Shown: positions 33,649 through 42,788, numbered from the stretch's first letter. The stretch: 64,000 nucleotides of DNA from Paenibacillus alkalitolerans (GCF_016482785.1 NZ_JAEMXM010000004.1:248001-312000); one strand, 5' to 3'. Program-made: numbers and translations. Notes: a model not told the origin generated them from the letters alone.

Positions 33649-34746
33649 ATGAAAGACTACGCATTGGATCCGTGGGATCCGATTCATTCTAGAATGCGGT
33701 ACGGGCGCCACGTATTGACGAGCGTTGAGTTTACGGTCACACAGTTATGCAACATGCGGTGCGAGCACTGCGCGGTAGGTGACGCGCTCGTACTGAAAGA
33801 AGGGCCTCGTGTGCCGCTGCCGCTGGTGATAGAACGTTTGGACGAAATCGATAATCTGCAGACGGTCAGCGTTACGGGCGGGGAGCCCTCTTACGATCTT
33901 GAATCGCTGCGCGGCTATGTGGTTCCGCTCTTGGAATATGCGAAACGGCGCGGCGTCAGGACGCAGATCAATACGAATTTGACGCTGGATTTCGACCGTT
34001 ACGAGGTGCTGGCTCCGGTTGTCGATGTGTTTCATATATCTTTCAATTACACGGGTCCGGACGACTTTCATGAGATCGGCTTTGCACAAGCCGCAAGGAA
34101 AACCGGCCGCGGCACCACAGCCCGTTTGTACGAGCGGATGATCACGAATGCGAAGAAACTGGCGGACGCCGGGGCGTTCGTGTCGGCCGAATCGATGATT
34201 AATTACCGCACGCACCGCCGGATCGCCGACATCCATAAAACCATTGTAGAGATGGGATGCAAGCGGCACGAGGTGCATCCGATGTATCCGAGCGCATTCG
34301 CCGCCCACTTGCCTAAACTGCCGCTGGAATCGCTAAGGAAATCCATCGCCGATTTGCTTGACGCGCGCGTTCCGGACGTATGGATGCTGTTCGGCACGCT
34401 CCCTTTCTTCTCTTGCAGCGTACAGTTCGAGGACCGGCAGCTTGTCCGCCGGCTGAGGAACGAGCGGAACGTAACGGTTCGCAACGACCCTGACGGCAGA
34501 AACCGCTTGAACGTGAACACTTTCACAGGCGACGTATATGTTACGGACTTCTCGGATGTGCCCCCTGTCGGCAACATCCGGGACTGCAAACTGAACGATT
34601 TGTTTGAGAAATGGTCGTCGGCCGAACTTCAGCGCAAGGTGAACTGCTATTGCCCTGAAGCCGCATGTTGCGGTCCGAATTTATTGGTAGCCGACATGTA
34701 CTATAAAGATGTGGATTTCACGAATAGAAGTGCCATAAACGGATAA
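33649..34746 (+). CDS. yfkA: Radical SAM/CxCxxxxC motif protein YfkAB
   Basis: 365 residues. The N-terminal radical SAM cluster is CNMRCEHC, followed by VTGGEPSYD. The C-terminus has the family-defining CxCxxxxC motif as CYCPEAACCGP. Matches the YfkAB family, conserved in Bacillales and unassigned biochemically; the C-terminal cysteines suggest an auxiliary Fe-S cluster as in peptide-modifying radical SAM enzymes. ATG at 33649 follows GAGGTGGG. The AI-2E permease gene starts 12 bases after its stop. Confidence 0.88.
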   Translation: MKDYALDPWDPIHSRMRYGRHVLTSVEFTVTQLCNMRCEHCAVGDALVLKEGPRVPLPLVIERLDEIDNLQTVSVTGGEPSYDLESLRGYVVPLLEYAKRRGVRTQINTNLTLDFDRYEVLAPVVDVFHISFNYTGPDDFHEIGFAQAARKTGRGTTARLYERMITNAKKLADAGAFVSAESMINYRTHRRIADIHKTIVEMGCKRHEVHPMYPSAFAAHLPKLPLESLRKSIADLLDARVPDVWMLFGTLPFFSCSVQFEDRQLVRRLRNERNVTVRNDPDGRNRLNVNTFTGDVYVTDFSDVPPVGNIRDCKLNDLFEKWSSAELQRKVNCYCPEAACCGPNLLVADMYYKDVDFTNRSAING

Positions 34747-34758
34747 CCGAGGTGTTTC

Positions 34759-35784
34759 ATGCTTAGAAATGCGCTGATCATCGTATTTGGACTCATCTTC
34801 CTATACGCGCTGTTTACAATCGGGGCGCCGTTTCTGCTTGCGCTTCTATTCGCAATCTTCTTGGAACCGTTGAACGGGCTAATGGTACGGTACCTGAAGC
34901 TGAACCGGTTCGTCGCCGCCACGATTTCCTGCACTTTGTTCGTCGCGGTGCTGCTCGGATTGCTGTATTTGCTTTTGCTGAAAATATTTTCCGAGCTTGT
35001 AACGTTGCTGCGCAATCTTAATTTCGCCGAGTTGAACCGGCTCGTCGCTGACACGCTGGATCGTTTGGACGCGGTGCTGGCGAACTTGCCGCCGGATGTC
35101 GCGTACAACATCAAAAACTACATCATGAATGGCATTCAATCTCTTTCAGGTTTGACAAGGCAAATTTCCGGACTCACTGTGGGCGCGTTAACAGCGCTGC
35201 CCAGTCTGCTAATCGTGTCGCTTGTCTTCTTTGTAGCGTTGTACTTGTTCAGTTACAGCTTGAATACGATCAAAAACTCCTTTCTGACGTTCTTTGAGGA
35301 AAAGTCGCGCGGGAAAGTGGAGAAAGTGCTCCTTGATTTGAGAGGCGCAGTCTTCGGATTTATCCGGGCGCAGGCGATCTTGAGCGCGCTCACGTTCCTG
35401 ATCACCTTCACCGGGCTGCTCATATTGGACGTCCGCTTCGTCTTGGCTATTTCGTTCCTCATCATTGTCGTCGATATTTTGCCCGTGCTCGGAACCGGTT
35501 CCGTTCTTGTGCCATGGGCGACTTACTCGTATATAACAGGCGATACGCATCTTGCGTTCGGGCTGCTGATCTTGTTTCTCCTCATCACGGTATTCCGCCG
35601 CATCGTAGAACCGAAAATTCTCGGAGAGCAAATCGGCATCGGAGCGCTCCCTTCGCTTATCAGCCTGTACGTCGGATTCGAACTGGTAGGCGCGATCGGC
35701 CTCATCCTCGGCCCGATTGTCGTCATCATTTATCAAGCGATGGTAAAAGTCGGATTGCTGAAGATAAAAATACGACTTGAATGA
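34759..35784 (+). CDS. AI-2E family (YtvI/PerM-like) membrane protein
   Basis: 341 residues with about eight membrane helices: a pair at the N-terminus, a third near residue 60-75, a polar extracytoplasmic stretch rich in Leu/Asn/Asp (about 80-135), then five helices. The core VVDILPVLGTGSVLVPWA and GEQIGIGALPSLISLYVGFELVG near the C-terminus define the AI-2E permease-like family, which includes the sporulation protein YtvI. ATG at 34759 follows GAGGTG. Its stop shares bases with a possible start of the HAD gene. Transported substrate unknown. Confidence 0.87.
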   Translation: MLRNALIIVFGLIFLYALFTIGAPFLLALLFAIFLEPLNGLMVRYLKLNRFVAATISCTLFVAVLLGLLYLLLLKIFSELVTLLRNLNFAELNRLVADTLDRLDAVLANLPPDVAYNIKNYIMNGIQSLSGLTRQISGLTVGALTALPSLLIVSLVFFVALYLFSYSLNTIKNSFLTFFEEKSRGKVEKVLLDLRGAVFGFIRAQAILSALTFLITFTGLLILDVRFVLAISFLIIVVDILPVLGTGSVLVPWATYSYITGDTHLAFGLLILFLLITVFRRIVEPKILGEQIGIGALPSLISLYVGFELVGAIGLILGPIVVIIYQAMVKVGLLKIKIRLE

Positions 35785-35801
35785 AAACACAGGGGTGGAG
35801 C

Positions 35802-36503
35802 ATGGAGAAAAATACAGATGCGGTTAGGAAGCCCGAAGCGCTCATTTTCGATATGGACGGAACGTTGTTCCGTACGGAGAAGCTGCTGCTTCCGGCTTAT
35901 GAGCGGATGTTCCGGCGGTTGAGGGATGAAGGCTTGTACGAAGGGGAAACGCCGCCGGAGCAAGCGATTCTCGGCGCTCTCGGCATGCTGTTGAATGATA
36001 TTTGGAAGAGAGTGCTTCCGGAGCACGACGAAGCCGTACATCGCCGTGCGGACGTCCTGCTGCTGGAGGAGCAGATGCTCGGGCTGCAAGAAGGTATAGG
36101 CGAATTGTACCCGGGGGTTAAGGAGACGCTCGAGAAGCTGCGCGGTCACGGATACCGCCTCTTCGTCGCAAGCAACGGGTTGGAAGCGTATGTGAAAGGC
36201 GTAGCGGAAGCGAAAGGCATTGCATCGTTGTTCGAAGGGCTGTATTCCGCCGGCGAGTACAAAACCGCCACCAAGGTCGATCTCGTGAGACTGCTGCTTC
36301 GTCACAACGGGGTTTCGTCCGCGTGGATGGTAGGCGACCGCTCCTCGGACGTGGAGGCCGGAGCGGGGAACGGACTTACCGTAATCGGCTGCGACTATGC
36401 CGAATTCGGCGTCTCGGCATCGGAGCTCGACGGCGCCGACATCCGTATTCGTACGTTTCCGGAATTGCTGGCTTTGCTTAAAATTGAAGAAGAAGGGGCG
36501 TAA
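35802..36503 (+). CDS. HAD family phosphatase (phosphoglycolate phosphatase-like)
   Basis: 233 residues. HAD motif I FDMDGTLF with nucleophile Asp, motif II in FVASNG, motif III Lys in the KTATKVD region and motif IV VGDRSSDVEAGAGNG are complete, with a helical cap domain (about 20-100). The general function is hydrolysis of a small phosphate ester. ATG at 35802 with AGGGGTGG upstream is preferred over ATG at 35781, which overlaps the previous stop. It converges on the ATP-grasp array with 13 bases between stops. Confidence 0.85.
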   Translation: MEKNTDAVRKPEALIFDMDGTLFRTEKLLLPAYERMFRRLRDEGLYEGETPPEQAILGALGMLLNDIWKRVLPEHDEAVHRRADVLLLEEQMLGLQEGIGELYPGVKETLEKLRGHGYRLFVASNGLEAYVKGVAEAKGIASLFEGLYSAGEYKTATKVDLVRLLLRHNGVSSAWMVGDRSSDVEAGAGNGLTVIGCDYAEFGVSASELDGADIRIRTFPELLALLKIEEEGA

Positions 36504-36516
36504 ACCGGCGGCACGG

Positions 36517-37629
36517 TTACGCCTCTTCTTCTTTTTGTTTCTTCTTAGACGACTGATACAAATAGAGAGCGTATTCCAGAGGGCGGACGATCGCCTTTCG
36601 GTACGTTTCCCTCTCGCCGATCATGCGAAAAACTTCCCGGGCGGGTTTCGGATTTACTTCCAATAACCAGGCGCGGCCGTTCCGGTCGACCGCCACGTCC
36701 AGCGCCAGTTCGCACATCTCTTTAAAATGGCTCTCCAGCCGTTTGACGACGCGCATTCCCAACGAATGCACTTCCGACTCAACCTCCGCCGCTCTTTTCG
36801 CGTCAGGGAACGTTACGCGAAGAAGACGCTGCACCCTTACGGCTTTCCCGCCCCCATGCAAATTGGATGTTACGCTCCTGGCGGCTCCGATCCGGCCGGC
36901 GCATCCGCTCGCTTCCCAAGCGCCGTCGCCGTTTTTTTGCATCAGCAGCCGGTAATCATGCACCCTCCCGCTGGGCAGCGTCAAGTCGATGCCTTGCTGC
37001 ATCAAGCAGCCGTTCGTCAACCCCAATCGTCTTAATGCGGCCTGCACTCCGGAGAGAGATGTCCGGCGCGTCGGAAGTATGCGCCTACTTTTGTCGCGTC
37101 CCCGAAGCGAGTACATGTCTTTGCCCAACCGTTTAATACAGATGACGCCCCGGCCGCCGGTTCCGTTGATCGGCTTCACGAACACGACCGGGTGCGTCCG
37201 GGTAAACTTGGCGAGCTCTTGCTCGCGATATGCGGCTGTGACCGGCAAAGACTTGCGAATCGCTTCATCTTTCCAAAGAAGCTGATGAATCGCCCACTTG
37301 TTCGCAAGCGGGCGGTTCATGTACAGCAGATTTCCGTATTTCGCGCGAAATTCTCTAAGCTTCTTAAATCGCGGCGTATTTTGGTACCGGCAGCGGTCGA
37401 ACACGACGTCGGGAAACTCTCTCCAGCTTCGGGTCCAAACGGACCGTTTCGTGTCGTAGACATGAGCGTAAATGCGGGTTCCCGCCCCGTTCACGTCTTC
37501 CGGAGTGAAGACATAGGCATCGATGTCCATCTTCTTGGCTTCGCTCAACAGCCTGCTGAAGAACGCCCGCTCCTCGATTCGGTTTCCGTTTAAATACAAT
37601 GCCATGACGCCGAGCGTCATTTGCGACAT
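36517..37629 (-). CDS. YheC/YheD family ATP-grasp protein, fifth of five
   Basis: 370 residues, last gene of the five-gene array. N-terminal part MTLGVMALYLNGNRIEERAF, then ATP-grasp motifs VVFVKPINGTGGRGV (ATP-binding Lys), MQQGIDL and the metal-binding AWLLEVNPKPAREVF near the end. The C-terminus is Lys-rich. ATG at 37629 shares one base with the stop of the upstream gene (TGATG) and is preceded by GGGGAGG; a longer frame to 37815 lies inside that gene and is rejected. YheC/YheD proteins are spore-coat-associated in Bacillus; the substrate ligated is not known. Confidence 0.88.
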   Translation of the reverse strand: MSQMTLGVMALYLNGNRIEERAFFSRLLSEAKKMDIDAYVFTPEDVNGAGTRIYAHVYDTKRSVWTRSWREFPDVVFDRCRYQNTPRFKKLREFRAKYGNLLYMNRPLANKWAIHQLLWKDEAIRKSLPVTAAYREQELAKFTRTHPVVFVKPINGTGGRGVICIKRLGKDMYSLRGRDKSRRILPTRRTSLSGVQAALRRLGLTNGCLMQQGIDLTLPSGRVHDYRLLMQKNGDGAWEASGCAGRIGAARSVTSNLHGGGKAVRVQRLLRVTFPDAKRAAEVESEVHSLGMRVVKRLESHFKEMCELALDVAVDRNGRAWLLEVNPKPAREVFRMIGERETYRKAIVRPLEYALYLYQSSKKKQKEEEA

Positions 37630-38822
37630 CAACCATTCCTCCCCTTGGATCGTAAGTGGGAGTGTCCTTGAAACGGAAACTGCGATTGGACGTCCGCCCG
37701 GGAGCTTGGCTGATGCACGAGGTATTTCCAGTAGTGGACAAGACGGCGAAGCGACAGCTTTCGTATATGCGGTTCGTCGAATTTCATCGGTTTGGAGTTC
37801 GCCTCGAAAAACCACAGCTTCCCCGAAGTATCCACCCCTATGTCCATCGACATTTCACCCAGAAGATGTCCGGATCCCTTCTCGATCTGGGAAGCAAGCA
37901 TCAGCGCGGTCGCCTTCGCTTTCTTCAATATCCGCTTGCTTGTTGAAGCGCCGAACACTCCGGTCAACAGCTTTTCGGGGTTGTCGATCGATCCGCCGCG
38001 CGGAACGTGCGTCGTGATGCTTGAAGCGCCTGCGACTCTTGCTCCGACCCCGGAAATTTTCCATACGCCTTTTGAATTTTTTTGAACGAGGGCGCGCAGA
38101 TCGAACGGGCGCCCTCCTGAACTGACTAAATCAATGCCTTGCTGGGCGATATATTCTTTCCCGTTGATGTGATGGGTTACCGCGTCGTATAACCGGCTGA
38201 TGTTGGCGTATCTGTCCGATACCGTGTTCTCTCCGCTTTGATAGTAGGTCAGACGGTATTCCGTCGCGCCCTTGCGCGTGTGCAGCCTTTGAATCTTCAT
38301 GATGCCCTTGCCGGCTTTGCCCTTCACCGGCTTTAAATAAACAACCCGGTGTTTGCGCAGCATTCGCGTCAATCCGCCGATCCCGGACAGCTTCTCCGTT
38401 TCCGGAATGTGCTGCCGGGTCGACTTGCTGCCGTGAAGCCATTGGAACAAACTCCACTTGCTGAAAAATGACGGGTTAAAGAATTGAATGTCGGGACGCT
38501 TGAGACAATCTTGGATGAGCCGCTGCACCTCCGGCTGCTGTTCGAACTTCCGGTACGGAATCCGGTTGTAAACGACGTTCGGGAACGGATATTCGCCGGT
38601 CGCCCACTTCTTTTTGCCGCCGACGTATTTGTATCCCTTTATTTTATCGCTATCCAATCGAAGGTCGTCGTGAGCGACGATGTAAGCCGTCACTCCTTCT
38701 TTGGAAGCGGTGCGCAGCAAATCGGCGAAATTATCACGATTTCCGCGGAATATCCTCGATTTGTCGCGATACGTCAAGATGGCGACGACCGGCATTTTCG
38801 TTTCGCCAGTAAGAGGATTCAT
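37629..38822 (-). CDS. YheC/YheD family ATP-grasp protein, fourth of five
   Basis: 397 residues. It lacks the 95-residue N-terminal domain of genes one and three and begins with PVVAILTYRDKSRIFRG. ATP-grasp signatures: VVYLKPVKGKAGKGIMKI, IAQQGIDLV, RPFDLRALVQKN and LWFFEANSKPMKFDEP. ATG at 38822 abuts the stop of the preceding gene, with AGGGGG nine bases upstream. The last stretch after the ATP-grasp core is about 40 residues and rich in Ser, Gln and His. As with its neighbours, an amide- or ester-forming ligase role is inferred from the fold only. Confidence 0.9.
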   Translation of the reverse strand: MNPLTGETKMPVVAILTYRDKSRIFRGNRDNFADLLRTASKEGVTAYIVAHDDLRLDSDKIKGYKYVGGKKKWATGEYPFPNVVYNRIPYRKFEQQPEVQRLIQDCLKRPDIQFFNPSFFSKWSLFQWLHGSKSTRQHIPETEKLSGIGGLTRMLRKHRVVYLKPVKGKAGKGIMKIQRLHTRKGATEYRLTYYQSGENTVSDRYANISRLYDAVTHHINGKEYIAQQGIDLVSSGGRPFDLRALVQKNSKGVWKISGVGARVAGASSITTHVPRGGSIDNPEKLLTGVFGASTSKRILKKAKATALMLASQIEKGSGHLLGEMSMDIGVDTSGKLWFFEANSKPMKFDEPHIRKLSLRRLVHYWKYLVHQPSSRADVQSQFPFQGHSHLRSKGRNG

Positions 38823-40193
38823 CTAAGAATTCCCCCTCTTGCGAAATTTCGCCAGGTACAGGCAGTGTTGAAACAGCAAATGTAAAGTATCTCGCCCTTC
38901 TTCTTTAAGAGACGGGTGTTTGAATATCGAACGTCCGGGCTTGGAATTTGCCTCGAACATCCAGACGTGCTCATCCGTGTCGATCCCCAGATCGAAACCC
39001 AATTCGCCGATATGATGGCGGTAATTGCGCTGAATCGCTTCCGCCAGTTTAATGGAAACGCCTTTCATGCGCGCCAACACTTCGCCGCTTCTCCCGCCGA
39101 ACACCCGGGACAGCGCCTGCTCAGGAGTCATTAGCGTGCCTCCGTTCTTAATATGAGTCGTCACGCTTCCTTTGCCCGCTTTCTTCGCGCCGATCCCGGC
39201 TACAATCCAATCGTTCAAACCGTTGCGGACGAGGTGAAAGCGGAAATCGATCGGGCTGTCGTCGATTTCAACGAGGCGTACGCCCTGCTGCGCGACGTAA
39301 TTGCGCAGCCGCCCCCTGCGCAATCCGAGCATCTTGACGAGAGCCGAATACTTCTGGTACCGGAGCAGCACGTTGCCGCCGTTGCGTCTGAATCGCGCGA
39401 AATACCCTTTGCTGGGAGCGTACGTAATCCGGTAAATGCCTTTGCCGAGCGAACCGTGCGTCGGTTTCAAATATATGAACCGGTGGCGTTCCAGCATCTC
39501 CTGCAGCTTTTCCGGCGTCGGATTTATGACCGATTCCGGAACGTGTTTGTACGCGTCATCGTCTTCCAACAGCCTGTAGACGTCCCATTTATTAAAGAAG
39601 CTCCAGTTGAAAACGGGAATGTTCCGGCGGAGAAACTTCGATTTCAACGATTCCATGGAGGAGGATACATCCGCGCTGCGGCTCGCAAGACGGTTGTATA
39701 CGACATCGGGAAGAGGCACCGTCCGCCGTGTCCAGCCCCCTTCCGGGTTGATGAAATAACCGAAAACCGTTTCATTATCCCAATTGATGTCGCGCGGGGT
39801 AAAAGCGAAATAGTAAGCTTTCTTATTGCCTGCTTGCAAATATGCGCGAATCAAGCCGGTCCGGGTACCGAAAGGCCGGTTGCCGCCGAACCCTCCGCTC
39901 GTCAAAATGCCGATCAACGGCCCCAACCTGACCGAGTTCCCGTTGTCGTTGGAAGCTAAATATAAGCTTCCGATTTTCGGCGCGCGGATCGCATCCTTGA
40001 TGATCAACGGCAAATACATATGTTTCCCGCTGCGCCTTAGCGGCTTCCATTGCGCCGTAACCGATTTGCCGCCGAGGCGTACGTCAACCGTGCGTCTTCC
40101 CCGCAATCTCAATTGCTTGGCAAGAGCGGAAGTGACATACACGGTTTTCTCGGTCTTCCGGGTCCAATGGATTTTACTTAACGTCACACTCAT
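38823..40193 (-). CDS. YheC/YheD family ATP-grasp protein, third of five
   Basis: 456 residues in two parts. Residues 1-95 form a beta-rich domain (VYVTSALAKQLRLRGRRTV, then VRLGPLIGILTSG) that may be a substrate- or coat-binding module. The rest is ATP-grasp with FIYLKPTHGSLGKGIYRI, VAQQGVRLVE, PIDFRFHLVRNG and VWMFEANSKPGRSIF. ATG at 40193 overlaps the preceding stop by four bases (ATGA) with GGGAGG upstream, so translation is coupled. It and gene one are the two long-form members. Confidence 0.9.
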   Translation of the reverse strand: MSVTLSKIHWTRKTEKTVYVTSALAKQLRLRGRRTVDVRLGGKSVTAQWKPLRRSGKHMYLPLIIKDAIRAPKIGSLYLASNDNGNSVRLGPLIGILTSGGFGGNRPFGTRTGLIRAYLQAGNKKAYYFAFTPRDINWDNETVFGYFINPEGGWTRRTVPLPDVVYNRLASRSADVSSSMESLKSKFLRRNIPVFNWSFFNKWDVYRLLEDDDAYKHVPESVINPTPEKLQEMLERHRFIYLKPTHGSLGKGIYRITYAPSKGYFARFRRNGGNVLLRYQKYSALVKMLGLRRGRLRNYVAQQGVRLVEIDDSPIDFRFHLVRNGLNDWIVAGIGAKKAGKGSVTTHIKNGGTLMTPEQALSRVFGGRSGEVLARMKGVSIKLAEAIQRNYRHHIGELGFDLGIDTDEHVWMFEANSKPGRSIFKHPSLKEEGRDTLHLLFQHCLYLAKFRKRGNS

Positions 40194-41320
40194 GTTTTAT
40201 GTCCTCCCAGTTGCCGGTCCAATACATACCGCGCGTAACGGATCGGCGATGTTACAGCTGCGACCCGCACGTTCTTGTCGCCGATTCGTCTGAATGACGA
40301 ACGTCCCGGTTTGGAGTTTGCTTCTAGCACCCAGACGCGACCGAGCCGGTCGATGCCGAAATCGATACCGAGCTCCACAAGCGGACCGTGTCTTTGTTCC
40401 AGTACCGGAGGGATGGCCAATGCCAGTTCGTGAATGGATTCAAGCACCGATGCCGCCTTCTCCTCGCCGTACTCCCGGATCAGGAACGGTATGGCGTCGC
40501 CTGCGCTTCCTCCGCCGTGCAAATTGGAAGTGAGGCTGCCCGGCGGTCCGAAGCGAACGGCCGTACCGGTTACGGTCCAGCTCCCGTCTCCCGATTTTTG
40601 CGCAAGCGCCCGGACATCGAACGGTATGCCTCCATCGGTCGCGAGCTGCAAATACTGCTGGATCAAGTAAGTGCGTCCTCTGGTGACGCGGGCGATCCAT
40701 TGAAACAAATCTTTGGTTCTTATGAACCGGCGTCGGAACTGCCGGTTGAATCCGTCCCGTCCGCATACCTCGAACAAACCCGGGCGAACGCAGGACACCC
40801 TCATCACTCCTTTGCCGTGAGTGCCGCCGTGAGGCTTCAACACAAACGCTCCATACTCATTCAACCAAGACAATGCTGTCGAATGGCTTCGGTACAACTC
40901 GGTTCGGGGGAGCGCCTCGGCTATCTTTTCATCGTCTTTAAGCATTTGATACACATCCCACTTGCCGGTGAGTCCGAGGTTTAGCAGCTTAACTCCCGGA
41001 ATGGATAACAATTTGGAAATTTGCGATTTGTACCACAGATATTGTTGACGGGTGCGGAAGAAAGCCCGGTCGTAAATAACGGACGGCAATGGGAAGCTTC
41101 GGCGAATCCATGTTTTATTGACGTGGTTATATGCGAATGCGCGGACCGTCCGGCTTTTCCAATCGATCCAATCGGGCGAAAACACATATACTTTTATGCC
41201 GATGCGCCGTCCGGCAACCGAAAGCCGTCGGAAGAACGCACTTTCCGCGAACGGAACGGCGCCCCCGGTGCGGCGCACCAAAATGCCGACATAGCCTTTC
41301 GATTCCTTAATGGAACGCAC
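40190..41320 (-). CDS. YheC/YheD family ATP-grasp protein, second of five
   Basis: 376 residues, short form. It starts MRSIKESKGYVGILVRRTGG and has AFVLKPHGGTHGKGVMRV, IQQYLQLA (a divergent version of the QQG motif), PFDVRALAQKSG and VWVLEANSKPGRSSF. GTG at 41320 is chosen because AAGGAGG sits eight bases upstream; the frame extends to a GTG at 41347 that overlaps the previous stop but has no ribosome site of its own. The gap to gene one is 23 bases. Confidence 0.88.
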   Translation of the reverse strand: MRSIKESKGYVGILVRRTGGAVPFAESAFFRRLSVAGRRIGIKVYVFSPDWIDWKSRTVRAFAYNHVNKTWIRRSFPLPSVIYDRAFFRTRQQYLWYKSQISKLLSIPGVKLLNLGLTGKWDVYQMLKDDEKIAEALPRTELYRSHSTALSWLNEYGAFVLKPHGGTHGKGVMRVSCVRPGLFEVCGRDGFNRQFRRRFIRTKDLFQWIARVTRGRTYLIQQYLQLATDGGIPFDVRALAQKSGDGSWTVTGTAVRFGPPGSLTSNLHGGGSAGDAIPFLIREYGEEKAASVLESIHELALAIPPVLEQRHGPLVELGIDFGIDRLGRVWVLEANSKPGRSSFRRIGDKNVRVAAVTSPIRYARYVLDRQLGGHKT

Positions 41321-41343
41321 TTCTAATGCCTCCTTACCCGTCG

Positions 41344-42714
41344 TCACAGTTTTGTCAGATGGCGAGCGTATTGCACAAGCAGCTTGACCGACGGTCTGAT
41401 CTTCCCTTCGGATAACTGCGTGTTGTCGTTTTTGGACGGTTTGGAATTCACTTCAAGCAGCCACACTTTACCCGAACGGTCCAGCGCCAAGTCGACTCCG
41501 AGTTCGCCGAAATGGGCGTTGATCGTCGATTCCACGCCTTTGGCGATCGTAAGCGCCGCCGTACGCAACGCCGCAAGAGCGACGGTTCGCCTTCCGGAGG
41601 GAATGTTGGATTTGAGTATGGCCTGCTTGGCTTGGATAATAGTGCCGCCCTTTGCCAAGTTGGATACGAAATGATTCGGTCCCGCAATGCGGCCCACGAT
41701 CGACGTAACGTCCCATGCGCCGGAAAGCCCTTTTTGCACGAGAGCCCGGAAATCCACGGGCCTCCCCCCGACGTAAGCGATGGTAAGTCCTTGTTGGATC
41801 TGGAACTTCTGCATTTTGAGACGTGGGGCCACCGTAGAATGCAATTTCGCGAGCGACGGGAACACCACTTTACGGGTCCCGTTCAGTTCGCTGAAGTGGC
41901 AAGCGAAAGTCCCGGTCTCGGTTTTCGTGACGCGGATGATGCCTTTGCCCAACGATCCCCGTATCGGCTTCAGAAATACGGTGCGGTATTTGGCGCACAT
42001 CGATTTAAGCGTATCGACGCCCGAATACGGGTGGGATTCCGGCAATAGCGCGTGAAGAGAGGCATCTTTCCGCAATGCGGCGAACACTTCCGTTTTGTCC
42101 AGATATTTTTCATTGAAAATACTTGTGCCGTACCTCGATTTCGTTTCTTTAAAAAACTTTTGCACCTTCGGATGATTTTCGAGCTTTCGGGTCGTCAATC
42201 GATTGTGAAGCACGTCCGGCGCGGGAAAAACACCTTTTCTCCATCCGCCCGCATACGTCCATCCTTCCACCGTCCCATGACTTGTTCCGATACCGCCCGG
42301 CGGGAAAAAATAAACGAAAGCACCTTGCTGCAAGGAAGCGTCGACCAGCTCGCGGCAAAACGCCGTAATATTCCCGAACGGACGGTCCGGTTCTTGGGGG
42401 AAGGCTCGGGAGACGATTACGCCGATCAGGGGGCCGACCTGAATCGATTGGCTGCCCGGCCGGTATGCGACCCGCAGCGGCGCGCCGGGGCGGACCCCCA
42501 TCTTTTCGACCAAGGACTCGCTCATACGGAGTTGACCGGAACGGTTTATCGGAATGACCCGCACATAAGTCTTGAAGGCGCCGAATCGGAAATTTACGGA
42601 CTGGTTGTGCGGAATATTCCATTTCTTGATCAAACTTTCGCTTATGCACACCGTCTGTTCGTCGCCGAACAAACCGGAGCGCAAGATGTGAACGATCACC
42701 TTACTGTTTGTCAT
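41344..42714 (-). CDS. YheC/YheD family ATP-grasp protein, first of five
   Basis: 456 residues, long form and first gene of the array. The N-terminal domain (about 1-95) repeats an internal pattern: SESLIKKWNIPHNQSVNFRFG and SESLVEKMGVRPGAPLRV look like two copies of one beta-hairpin unit. The ATP-grasp part has VFLKPIRGSLGKGIIRV (Lys249), IQQGLTIA, PVDFRALVQKG and VWLLEVNSKPSKND. ATG at 42714 follows GGAAGGAGA. A CATATGATG box upstream suggests mother-cell sporulation control. Confidence 0.9.
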   Translation of the reverse strand: MTNSKVIVHILRSGLFGDEQTVCISESLIKKWNIPHNQSVNFRFGAFKTYVRVIPINRSGQLRMSESLVEKMGVRPGAPLRVAYRPGSQSIQVGPLIGVIVSRAFPQEPDRPFGNITAFCRELVDASLQQGAFVYFFPPGGIGTSHGTVEGWTYAGGWRKGVFPAPDVLHNRLTTRKLENHPKVQKFFKETKSRYGTSIFNEKYLDKTEVFAALRKDASLHALLPESHPYSGVDTLKSMCAKYRTVFLKPIRGSLGKGIIRVTKTETGTFACHFSELNGTRKVVFPSLAKLHSTVAPRLKMQKFQIQQGLTIAYVGGRPVDFRALVQKGLSGAWDVTSIVGRIAGPNHFVSNLAKGGTIIQAKQAILKSNIPSGRRTVALAALRTAALTIAKGVESTINAHFGELGVDLALDRSGKVWLLEVNSKPSKNDNTQLSEGKIRPSVKLLVQYARHLTKL

Positions 42715-42759
42715 TTCGGTCTCCTTCCGACCGCGAGGCGTCGACGCAAAGAACTACAA

Positions 42760-42788
42760 CATCATATGAGGGCGAAAAGTCTTAGGTG
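42760..42788 (-). promoter_or_regulatory. Candidate SigK-like promoter of the ATP-grasp array
   Basis: On the minus strand AC in CACCTAAG is followed 17 bases later by CATATGATG (42760-42768), one base off the SigK -10 consensus CATANNNTA. It lies about 50 bases upstream of the first array gene. Short, loose motifs like this can occur by chance. Confidence 0.3.

Noticed and set aside
37630-37815. N-terminal extension of the fifth ATP-grasp gene
   Set aside because: These 62 codons lie within the fourth gene in another frame, have no family match and no ribosome site. ATG at 37629 with GGGGAGG is preferred.
36517-42714. ATP-grasp array as a RiPP or cyanophycin-like biosynthetic cluster
   Set aside because: No precursor peptide, transporter or tailoring enzyme lies in the operon, and the proteins match the spore-coat YheC/YheD family more than cyanophycin or microviridin ligases.
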